This document shows, one piece after another, positions 1 to 6,578 of a DNA stretch of 15,301 nt. Position numbers and translations under genes: made by a program. Position 1 is the first letter of the stretch. Each line of letters starts with the position of its first letter. The stretch is from JAHIEZ01 sp964598275 (GTDB lineage: Bacteria; Patescibacteriota; Microgenomatia; UBA12405), in assembly GCA_964598275.1 (NCBI GenBank), contig CAZRAZ010000018.1, positions 1 to 15,301 of the forward strand, given 5' to 3'. The notes under the pieces are model-generated. The model saw only the letters and a list, made by a program, of their open reading frames with translations, was not told the DNA's origin and searched no databases.

Positions 1-1041
1 CTTTTTTACGACTGGCTAAACCAATGGGGCGGCGCCGAAAAAGTTTTACTGGATATCCTAAAAATTTTCCCCAACGCTCCCGTTTACACCCTGGTCCACG
101 ACCCCCGCAAAACCACCTGGCTCCCGGCCCAAACCAAGATCATTCCATCTTTTCTTAATTCATTTCCCTTAGCCAAAAAAAACCTGCCTCTTTATGCCCC
201 TCTTTACCCTCTGGCTTTAGAGCAATTCGATTTTTCTGCCTTCGATCTTGTCGTTTCTACCAGCACCACCATCGGCCACTGTCTTTTAACCCCACCCCAA
301 ACCCTCTACCTTGCCTATTTTCACAACCTTAATCGTCGTCTCTATCCTCCCTTACCCTTTTTAAAGTCTTACCAAAAAATAGACAAAATCTATGCCGCCC
401 GTCCTGATCATTTTCTAGCCAGTTCCAAAAACGTCCAAGCCAAAATAAAAAAACATTACCGCCGTTCCTCAACTCTCGTTTATCCTGGCACTGATCTTTC
501 CCAATTTAAACCAATCAAAAATCCTTCCACCGATTATTTTCTGGTCGTTTCCCGTCTTGTTCCTCATAAAAAAGTTGACTTAGCCATTAAAGCCTGCCGA
601 CGGCTTAAACTTCCTCTAAAAATTGTTGGTACCGGCCGTCAGTTTTCCGGTCTCAAAAAATATCAAAACCGTTATCTTCAATTTCTGGGTCAAGTCAATC
701 AATCAACACTTATCTCTCTTTATCAGAACTGCTCTGCCCTAATCTGCCCTCAACACGAAGATTTTGGTTTAACCCCCATCGAAGCCATGGCCTGCGGTCG
801 TCCCGTTATCGCCTTTGCCGCAGGTGGTTTTAAAGAAACAGTTATAAACGGCCAAACCGGACTTCTTTTCCCACGCCAAAACACCACCAGTCTTATCTCT
901 ACTCTCAAAAAATTCAACTCAAAAAACTTCAAGCCTTCACTTTGCCGTCGCCAAGCCCAAAAATTTTCCCAAAAAAGCTTTATGCTAAACTTTAAAAAAC
1001 TGGTCGAAAGCTTATGGTTTCAACAAATCATTACATTGTAA
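1..1041 (+). CDS. GT4-family glycosyltransferase (5' partial)
   Basis: Retaining glycosyltransferase of the GT-B fold (Glycos_transf_1/GT4), which transfers a sugar from a nucleotide-sugar donor to a growing lipid-linked glycan at the cytoplasmic membrane face. The frame is open from the first base with no start codon, so the N-terminus lies upstream; 346 codons are present. Near the beginning is a WGGAEK stretch typical of the acceptor-side glycine loop. The C-terminal donor domain begins around residue 181 (VVSRLVPHKK), has a GTG turn near 210-212, and carries the E-x7-E signature at E253 and E261 within EDFGLTPIEAMACG, followed by GRPVIA. The missing part is probably only a few residues. 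Its last 28 bases overlap the next gene, so the two are probably co-transcribed. Acceptor and donor cannot be told from sequence; a mannose donor is plausible given the guanylyltransferase next door. Confidence 0.88.
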   Translation, partial: LFYDWLNQWGGAEKVLLDILKIFPNAPVYTLVHDPRKTTWLPAQTKIIPSFLNSFPLAKKNLPLYAPLYPLALEQFDFSAFDLVVSTSTTIGHCLLTPPQTLYLAYFHNLNRRLYPPLPFLKSYQKIDKIYAARPDHFLASSKNVQAKIKKHYRRSSTLVYPGTDLSQFKPIKNPSTDYFLVVSRLVPHKKVDLAIKACRRLKLPLKIVGTGRQFSGLKKYQNRYLQFLGQVNQSTLISLYQNCSALICPQHEDFGLTPIEAMACGRPVIAFAAGGFKETVINGQTGLLFPRQNTTSLISTLKKFNSKNFKPSLCRRQAQKFSQKSFMLNFKKLVESLWFQQIITL

Positions 1042-2117
1042 TTTTATGCGGTGGCACCGGCCCTCGGCTTTGGCCCTTATCCCGCACCGACAATCCCAAA
1101 CAATTCCTCTCTATTTTGAGCGACAAATCTCTTTTAAATCAAACCGTCTGCCGTTGTCAAAAAATTGTCCCGTCTTCCCACATTTTTTTGATCACCAATC
1201 AAAAATATTTTTCAAAAACCCGCCGACTCGTCAGTAAAAAAATACCAACCGTAAACATCATCTCTGAACCCCAAAAAAAGAATACCACCATGGCCTTCGT
1301 TTATGCCTCTACCCTTATTCAAAAACTAAATCCCCGTGCCGTTATCAGTTTTCTACCCTCCGACCATTTTATCAAAAACCCGCTCGATTTTAAAAAATCC
1401 CTCGATACTGCCGCTGCCCTCGCCAAAAAACATCAAAAAATTGTCCTCTTGGGTAGCCTTCCCGCCTTTGCCAATCCCTCCTACGGCTACCTTTTACCCA
1501 ACAAAAAAGACAAACAACACGCTCCTGCCTTTCCTGTAGTTAATTTTGTCGAAAAACCCGATCCCAAAGCTATTAATGAACTTATCAAAAACGCTTATCT
1601 CTGGAATTTGGGCATCTACACCTTTTCCGCTTCTGTTCTTTTTGCCGAAATCAAAAAATACCAACCGGCATACTTCTCTCTATATCAAAAACTGCAAAAA
1701 CACCCCGACAACCCCCGTCTTGTTAACCACGTCTACACTCTATCACCTGCCCTGTCCATCGATTATGCTCTTGCCGAAAAATCAAAACAACTTTTAGTTC
1801 TTCCTGTCAACTTTATCTGGAGCGATGTCGGCGAATGGAAAACTATTTATCAACAGTTGGCCACCGACAAACAAGGTTTTGCCACTCTTAATCCCGACAC
1901 CCTTTTTGCTCAATTCGATTCTCAAAACTGCCTTCTTTCTGCCCGCAAAAACAAGCTGATCGGGCTTGTCGGAGTCAAAGATCTGACTATTATCGATACT
2001 GCCGATGCTCTCCTGGTTTGTCAAATTCAAAAAAGCTTTCATGTTCGGGATTTAATCAGCAAAATTGTTAGTAGCAAAAAGACGAAGTCTTTTTATGTCG
2101 CCAAAAATGATCACTAA
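1014..2117 (+). CDS. manC: Mannose-1-phosphate guanylyltransferase (monofunctional)
   Basis: Makes GDP-mannose from mannose-1-phosphate and GTP in the cytoplasm, supplying the glycosyltransferases of the same block. The 367-residue protein is a nucleotidyltransferase with the pyrophosphorylase signature at residues 13-24 (GGTGPRLWPLSR), then a LPSDHF motif, FVEKPD (substrate-binding lysine), WNLGIY, SIDYALAEK and WSDVGEW, all in the order expected for ManC. It is shorter than the bifunctional ManC/AlgA type (about 460-480 residues) and lacks the C-terminal phosphomannose isomerase cupin. The ATG at 1014 is chosen because it lies eight codons before the first beta strand. The signature loop has Pro17 where Thr or Ser is usual. 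The gene overlaps the glycosyltransferase upstream by 28 bases and the sugar transferase downstream. Donor specificity for mannose rather than another hexose phosphate is inferred from family resemblance. Confidence 0.88.
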   Translation: MVSTNHYIVILCGGTGPRLWPLSRTDNPKQFLSILSDKSLLNQTVCRCQKIVPSSHIFLITNQKYFSKTRRLVSKKIPTVNIISEPQKKNTTMAFVYASTLIQKLNPRAVISFLPSDHFIKNPLDFKKSLDTAAALAKKHQKIVLLGSLPAFANPSYGYLLPNKKDKQHAPAFPVVNFVEKPDPKAINELIKNAYLWNLGIYTFSASVLFAEIKKYQPAYFSLYQKLQKHPDNPRLVNHVYTLSPALSIDYALAEKSKQLLVLPVNFIWSDVGEWKTIYQQLATDKQGFATLNPDTLFAQFDSQNCLLSARKNKLIGLVGVKDLTIIDTADALLVCQIQKSFHVRDLISKIVSSKKTKSFYVAKNDH

Positions 2118-2778
2118 AAAATCAGTCCGTTTTGTCAAACAAAGAATGTTTCTCTTTAATATCTTTAAAAGAACCACTGATATCGTCGGCTCAATTTTTT
2201 TACTCATCATCTTTTCACCCATCATGCTAATTACCACTATTTTTGTCAAACTTTCTTCTCCCGGCCCCATATTCTTTCATCAACAAAGAGTTGGCAAAAA
2301 CTCAAAACCTTTTTCCATGCCCAAATTCCGTTCCATGTATATTGGCGACAACGATAAGCGTCTAAAAGATAATTACCCTGATCTTTGGCAAAAATATAAA
2401 AACTCCGGCTGGAAACTACCTATGAAAGAAGACCCCCGCATCACTCCCGTTGGCAAGGTCATTCGCTCTCTTACTGTCGACGAATTTCCTCAACTAATTT
2501 CAGTTTTAAAAGGCCACATGAGTCTCGTCGGCCCTCGCGCCTACCGCGAAGAAGAGCTTCAAGAATATCAACAAAAATTTCCTCACACCAAAAAATTTAT
2601 TGACAACATCCGTTCCGTCAAACCCGGCATTACCGGACCCTGGCAAACTTCAGGCCGCAACGAACTCTCCTTTGAAAAAAGAGCCCAACTTGATTCTCAC
2701 TATATCCAAAACCGTTCCATGCGCCAGGAAATCTTGATCTTGTTAAAGACTCCCTTAGCCATGCTTTCTCGCTGGTAA
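2095..2778 (+). CDS. Polyprenyl-phosphate sugar-1-phosphate transferase (Bac_transf, PF02397)
   Basis: Monotopic phosphoglycosyl transferase that moves a sugar-1-phosphate from a nucleotide sugar onto undecaprenyl phosphate, the first membrane step of surface-glycan assembly. The protein has one N-terminal hydrophobic, probably re-entrant helix (from FKRTTDIVGSIFLLIIFSP) followed by the cytoplasmic catalytic domain: SPGPIFFHQQRVGK, PKFRSM, the catalytic Asp-Glu pair in TVDEFPQL, SLVGPRAYREEE and KPGITGPWQTSGR. At about 228 residues it is the short form without the extra membrane domain of WbaP-type enzymes. ATG 2095 is preferred; ATG 2107 (11-base overlap with manC) is equally workable, and TTG 2065 would give an implausibly long overlap. 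The sugar is unknown. Confidence 0.87.
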   Translation: MSPKMITKKSVRFVKQRMFLFNIFKRTTDIVGSIFLLIIFSPIMLITTIFVKLSSPGPIFFHQQRVGKNSKPFSMPKFRSMYIGDNDKRLKDNYPDLWQKYKNSGWKLPMKEDPRITPVGKVIRSLTVDEFPQLISVLKGHMSLVGPRAYREEELQEYQQKFPHTKKFIDNIRSVKPGITGPWQTSGRNELSFEKRAQLDSHYIQNRSMRQEILILLKTPLAMLSRW

Positions 2779-2790
2779 ACTTATTTCTTT

Positions 2791-2796
2791 TACGAT
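2791..2796 (+). promoter_or_regulatory. Possible -10 box before the DUF4012 gene
   Basis: TACGAT lies in the 30-base gap between the sugar transferase stop and the DUF4012 start, 12 bases before the ATG. The spacing resembles that of the clearer -10 box before murE. No -35 element is recognisable, and read-through from the upstream genes would also explain expression. Confidence 0.25.
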
Positions 2797-2808
2797 ACAC
2801 TTAAACAC

Positions 2809-4773
2809 ATGTTACTGCCTTGGAAAAAACCCGCCATTGTTAATTTAAGCCCCCTAAATCAAAATTTGACCCCAAGCTCCCCCAAAACCACCAAAATCAA
2901 AAAAATCACCATCAACACTCTCCTCTCTTTCTTTATTTTTCTTACTCTAACTGCCACCCTCGGTTTTTTCTTTGTCTTCGTCCCCGGCAAAAAACTTTAC
3001 ACCCAAATTGTCCTGGCCAAAAACGAGACCTCTCTTCTTCAGCAAGCTATTTCTCAAAAAGATCTGAAACTCATCAAACAAAGTCTTGCCAATCTAAAAA
3101 ACCAGCAAGGTCAAATCGCTTCCACTTACCAAAAATTTTCCCTGGCCAAATCGCTTCCCTGTCTCAAAAACTACTATCAAGACGGTTGGTTGGTAATCGA
3201 CATTGCCAAAGAAACTCTGGAAACAGGCGAAATTATCGTTCTGGCCATCGAACCTTACCAGGATTTTTTGGGCTTCCAAGGTTCTGCCACTGATTCGGCC
3301 AAAACCACCGAAGACCGCATCTCTTTTCTAACCGAATCCATCGAAGGCATTGTTCCTCATCTTGGCGCCATTGAAGAAAAGATGGCAAAAATAAATCACT
3401 CATTATCTCAAATCGATGCCACCCGCTACCCCGAAACTTTCAAAGGTTTTACCATAAAATCCACTCTTCTCAAAACCAAGGAGACCGTTTCTCAAGTTCA
3501 CCAACTGGTCAAAGATGGTCAACCAATCTTAACTAAAATCCCCTGGATGTTGGGCAAAGACAGCCCCCGCAAATACTTGCTCCTCTTCCAAAACGACGCC
3601 GAACTTCGCCCCACCGGTGGCTTTTGGACTGCCTACGGCATACTTGAAGTCAAAAACGGCAAAATTACCCCGCTTGTCAGCAGTGACATCTACTCCTTAG
3701 ACGATCAATTTCAAAGCACCATTCCTGCTCCCCGGCCGCTTAAGGCCTATCACATCAATGTTCCCTATCTAAACCTGCGCGACATGAACTTGTCGCCTGA
3801 TTTTCCCACCAGCGTTGCCGAATTTATGGGCCATTACAAAAAACTTTCCAAAGATGCCGCCTCAATTGATGCCGTTATCGCCCTTGATACAAAAGTTTTA
3901 GTCAATCTAGTTGAAGTTTTAGGCAGGGTCGGTGTTCCCGGTTACGGTAATTTTGACGCCGAACCCGACAAACGTTGCGACGGCTGTCCTCAAATCATCT
4001 ACCAACTCGAATGGATTGCTGGCCGTCCCCGAAACTATATCGAAACTAATCGCAAGGGCTTTTTAGCTCCTTTAATGCACTCTCTTTTAAGTAATGCCAT
4101 GGGTTCCGAAAAAAGCAAACTTACCCCTCTTATCCAGGGCCTTTTACAAAATGTCTATCAAAAACATATTCTTTTTTATTTTACCGACCCGGATACCCAA
4201 ACAGCCGCCGTCAGTGCCAATATCGCCGGTTCCATCAAACAAACCGACCAAAACATTGATTACTTCCATTTAAACGACGCCAATCTGGCCAGCGCCAAAA
4301 CCAACCTTTTCATCAAACAATCCATCAAACACCAAATCATCAGCCAGGACGGCAAAGTAGAACACAAAATTATCGTCACTTACCAAAACCCCAGCAAAGC
4401 CAGCAACTGCAATCTGGAAAAAGGCGATCTCTGCCTAAACGCTCCCAAATATCGAAACTGGTTCAGATTCTACGTTCCCTTGGGTTCTGACATGATTAAA
4501 ATGACTGGATCGGAGGTCGAGCCGGTGCTTTATGAAGAATTGGGTAAACAGGTTTTCGAAGGTTTTTACGGCAACAAATATCCTCTCTACTCCGAATCCA
4601 GTAACAAAACTTCTATTCAATATGTCAGCTCTGTTCCCGCCAGCTCCGACTATACTCTCTTGCTTCAAAAACAACCGGGCACCAAAAATATTCCCTACGA
4701 ATTGGTAGTCAACGGCAAAGACGGGCAAACTTTCATCTGGAAAACCGATAAAACCATCAAATTGGCTCTCTAA
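2809..4773 (+). CDS. DUF4012 domain-containing membrane protein
   Basis: A 654-residue protein with a short cytoplasmic N-terminus, one hydrophobic segment at about residues 33-58, and a large, probably extracellular remainder. The DUF4012 core (PF13196) is recognisable at about residues 255-271, where KYLLLFQNDAELRPTGG occurs, followed by a VSSDIYSLDDQF stretch. Two cysteine pairs (CDGC and the NC...LC region before the C-terminal beta-rich part) could form disulfides outside the cell. The function of DUF4012 is not established; its repeated occurrence beside polysaccharide biosynthesis genes in Gram-positive and CPR bacteria suggests a role in attaching or displaying surface glycan. Residues 60-250 look helical, with possible coiled coil. 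Its stop overlaps the recO start by one base (TAATG). Confidence 0.85.
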   Translation: MLLPWKKPAIVNLSPLNQNLTPSSPKTTKIKKITINTLLSFFIFLTLTATLGFFFVFVPGKKLYTQIVLAKNETSLLQQAISQKDLKLIKQSLANLKNQQGQIASTYQKFSLAKSLPCLKNYYQDGWLVIDIAKETLETGEIIVLAIEPYQDFLGFQGSATDSAKTTEDRISFLTESIEGIVPHLGAIEEKMAKINHSLSQIDATRYPETFKGFTIKSTLLKTKETVSQVHQLVKDGQPILTKIPWMLGKDSPRKYLLLFQNDAELRPTGGFWTAYGILEVKNGKITPLVSSDIYSLDDQFQSTIPAPRPLKAYHINVPYLNLRDMNLSPDFPTSVAEFMGHYKKLSKDAASIDAVIALDTKVLVNLVEVLGRVGVPGYGNFDAEPDKRCDGCPQIIYQLEWIAGRPRNYIETNRKGFLAPLMHSLLSNAMGSEKSKLTPLIQGLLQNVYQKHILFYFTDPDTQTAAVSANIAGSIKQTDQNIDYFHLNDANLASAKTNLFIKQSIKHQIISQDGKVEHKIIVTYQNPSKASNCNLEKGDLCLNAPKYRNWFRFYVPLGSDMIKMTGSEVEPVLYEELGKQVFEGFYGNKYPLYSESSNKTSIQYVSSVPASSDYTLLLQKQPGTKNIPYELVVNGKDGQTFIWKTDKTIKLAL

Positions 4774-5333
4774 TGTCCCCCTATAGCTCCACCACCGCCA
4801 TTGTTATCAACAAAAGCAAAACCAAGGAGGCCGATATTTTTGTCACCCTTCTTACTCCCTACCGCGGCAAAATTACCGCTTTAGCCAAAGGCGCTCAAAA
4901 CATCAAAAGCAGTCGCTTATCTGCCCTTCAACTTGGCAATATTGTCAAGGTCAGCCTTTACCAAAAAAACGATTTTAACTGGCTGTCTCAAGCCCGCACC
5001 ATTACCCCCTTTTTGCAAACCAAAAAAAACCTGGCTCAAGTCGGTTTGCTGTTTTATCTTTTAGAAATTATCAATCGCTCTCTGGCCGAAAACCAAAACC
5101 TCGACAACGTTTATCCCATCTGCCAAAACATCATCGCCGCCATCAACAAAAACCAAACCGCCTCCTATCTCAAAAACGAAATTGCCCTTATTTCCTCCCT
5201 TGGCTTTGGCTTACCTCCGGAAATCAACCAAGCCTTTGCTCAAAAAAACTACCGCCAAACCCAACAATACATCCAAAAATTTTTCGAATCAATCATCGAA
5301 CAACCCCTCGAATCCCCCAAACTTTTCCGCTAA
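4773..5333 (+). CDS. recO: DNA repair protein RecO (short form)
   Basis: RecO works with RecR/RecF to load RecA on SSB-coated single-stranded DNA. The N-terminal OB fold is recognisable: TTAIVINKSKTKEADIF, LLTPYRGKITALAKGA and LQLGNIVKVSLY are the standard RecO pattern. A helical domain follows, containing LLFYLLEIINRSLAENQ and ISSLGF. The protein has 186 residues against about 240 in typical RecO, and the four-cysteine zinc-binding insert of many RecO proteins is absent. The C-terminus (IEQPLESPKLFR) matches the usual RecO ending, so the gene is compact rather than truncated. It starts on the last base of the DUF4012 stop. In many bacteria recO neighbours the glycyl-tRNA synthetase gene; here they are separated by the rsmH-like insert. 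Confidence 0.82.
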   Translation: MSPYSSTTAIVINKSKTKEADIFVTLLTPYRGKITALAKGAQNIKSSRLSALQLGNIVKVSLYQKNDFNWLSQARTITPFLQTKKNLAQVGLLFYLLEIINRSLAENQNLDNVYPICQNIIAAINKNQTASYLKNEIALISSLGFGLPPEINQAFAQKNYRQTQQYIQKFFESIIEQPLESPKLFR

Positions 5334-5339
5334 AAGCTC

Positions 5340-5398
5340 ACCTCCGGAGGCGTACTTTAGGTTAACCTCGGAGGTTGACTTCCCCCAAAAATATTTGG
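5340..5398. repeat. Cluster of inverted repeats between recO and rsmH copy 1
   Basis: Four dyad symmetries sit within 60 bases. A perfect ten-base palindrome CCTCCGGAGG is at 5341-5350. AGGTTAACCT at 5359-5368 is a second perfect palindrome. It overlaps a third, centred on 5370, whose arms 5361-5369 and 5371-5379 pair over nine positions with one G-T wobble. CCAAA (5385-5389) pairs with TTTGG (5394-5398). The first and third share CCTC(C)GGAGG. There is no T-run after any stem, so an intrinsic terminator is unlikely. It may be a dispersed palindromic element or a protein-binding site; neither can be decided from one copy. Confidence 0.6.
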
Positions 5399-5437
5399 AT
5401 CACTTTGATAACATGTATTGGTTACGACAACGATAAT

Positions 5438-6370
5438 ATGACACAAGAATTTGAACATATACCAGTTTTACCCAAAGAAGTTATTGAGGCTCTTAGGCCC
5501 CAATCAGATAAAACCTATGTTGACGGAACTCTTGGTGGTGGTGGTCATAGCTTACTAATACTTCAAGCTACTAACGGTCAAGTGAAAATTATTGGTATTG
5601 ACCAGGATCCAATCGCTCTACAAGTCGCTGGCCAAAGGTTGGCACCCTACAAAGACAAGGTGACTCTAATTAAAAGCAATTTTCGTAAGTTGAAACAAGT
5701 TCTAAATCAATTACAGAACCCGAAGGTTGATGGAATTCTTTTGGACTTGGGCGTTTCAACTTATCAGCTAGAAACGCCAGAAAGAGGTTTTAGCTTTAAT
5801 GACTCAAAGGAAGCGAAGATTATCCCCTTGGATATGAGGATGGATCCAAGTTCAGCTGTTACTGCAACTAGTATACTTAATCACTGTGGCCAGCTTGAGT
5901 TAACTCAAATTTTCCGTCAGTATGGTGCTGAAGCCCAAGCAGAAAAAGTTGCTGCTCGTATTGTTGCAACCCGAAAATCGAGGCCAATTTCCACTACCAA
6001 CGAGTTGCTGGCAATTATTAAGTCTGCTCTACCCCCGAAATACCGATTTAGCCGAACTGGCCATTATGCTAGTCCATTTTTCCGAGCCATTCGGGTAAAA
6101 GTTAACGATGAGGTCGGTGCCTTAAAAGATGTTTTGCCACAAGGTGTTGAGAGTTTAAACCCAGGTGGTCGGATGGCAGTAATTAGTTTTGATTCGTTTG
6201 AAGATGCAATAGTTAAGCATACTTTTCGGAAGATGGCACAAACTCCAGGGCCAAATGGAAAGCCAATAATAACCTTAATTACTAAACACCCAATTATCGC
6301 TGCTCCGGAAGAATTGGCTACCAACCCCAAAGCCGGCAGTGCAAAACTTCGTGTGATTGAAAAACGTTGA
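5438..6370 (+). CDS. rsmH: RsmH-like 16S rRNA (cytosine-N4) methyltransferase, copy 1 (divergent)
   Basis: SAM-dependent methyltransferase of the MraW/RsmH family, whose usual target is N4 of C1402 in 16S rRNA. Seen in order: HIPVLPKEVIEAL at the N-terminus, SAM motif DGTLGGGGHS, IGIDQDP, LDLGVST, GFSF, DMRMDP, RAIRVKVNDE, NPGGRMAVISF and a C-terminal SAKLRV. ATG 5438 (311 residues) is chosen because homologues start just before HIPVL; an in-frame start at 5375 would add 21 unrelated residues. Several near-invariant positions differ: SFHSLEDR is SFDSFEDA (D252 for His, A257 for Arg) and NPRARSAKLR is NPKAGSAKLR. Base composition is unlike all neighbours, with G equal to C (12 each at 5821-5880, against 4 G and 20 C at 3121-3180). 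A second rsmH lies at 8619. This copy may be acquired, with an altered target; activity is uncertain. Confidence 0.85.
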   Translation: MTQEFEHIPVLPKEVIEALRPQSDKTYVDGTLGGGGHSLLILQATNGQVKIIGIDQDPIALQVAGQRLAPYKDKVTLIKSNFRKLKQVLNQLQNPKVDGILLDLGVSTYQLETPERGFSFNDSKEAKIIPLDMRMDPSSAVTATSILNHCGQLELTQIFRQYGAEAQAEKVAARIVATRKSRPISTTNELLAIIKSALPPKYRFSRTGHYASPFFRAIRVKVNDEVGALKDVLPQGVESLNPGGRMAVISFDSFEDAIVKHTFRKMAQTPGPNGKPIITLITKHPIIAAPEELATNPKAGSAKLRVIEKR

Positions 6371-6566
6371 TTAATTTAAATAATATAAAAAAACCATCTG
6401 GGTTAAAATTACCTCTTTCGAAAATGATTGATGTTATGTTTAAAACATCAGATGTAAAACAAACAGACAAGCAAATTTGTCTCCCATAGTAGAACCACCC
6501 AACCTAAACCCACATCATCTCCATCAAAAATAGTACCCAATAAAGTCCTTCTCGAAAACAATGCGG
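6371..6566. other. AT-rich non-coding stretch with two weak hairpins
   Basis: No gene is seen between the rsmH copy 1 stop and the glyS promoter. Two short inverted repeats occur: TGATGTT (6429-6435) with AACATCA (6444-6450), loop of eight; and AGACAA (6465-6470) with TTGTCT (6477-6482), loop of six. Neither has a GC-rich stem followed by a T-run, so they are at best weak terminators. By about 6490 the strand returns to the C-rich, G-poor composition of the neighbours, which may mark the right edge of the insert. Confidence 0.4.
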
Positions 6567-6572
6567 TATAAT
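6567..6572 (+). promoter_or_regulatory. -10 box of a probably leaderless glyS promoter
   Basis: A perfect TATAAT ends seven bases before the glyS ATG at 6579, so transcription would begin at or next to the A of the start codon and leave no 5' leader. No convincing -35 hexamer is seen 16-18 bases upstream. The box follows the only long non-coding gap in the window, which fits an independent transcription start. An in-frame ATG at 6561 lies upstream of this box and is rejected as the start for that reason. Confidence 0.6.
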
Positions 6573-6578
6573 CATTTT

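Noticed and set aside
5182..5436. An 84-codon + strand frame spanning the end of recO and the palindromes
   Set aside because: Most of it is the alternate frame of recO, its Pro/Lys/Asn-rich product looks like a frame-shifted shadow, and it ends at the start of rsmH copy 1.
5432..5437. GATAAT as the -10 box for rsmH copy 1
   Set aside because: It touches the ATG, so transcription would begin inside the gene after the only well-supported start codon; no paired -35 was found.
6429..6482. Two hairpins as a rho-independent terminator for rsmH copy 1
   Set aside because: The stems are only six or seven pairs, AT-rich, and have no following T-run.
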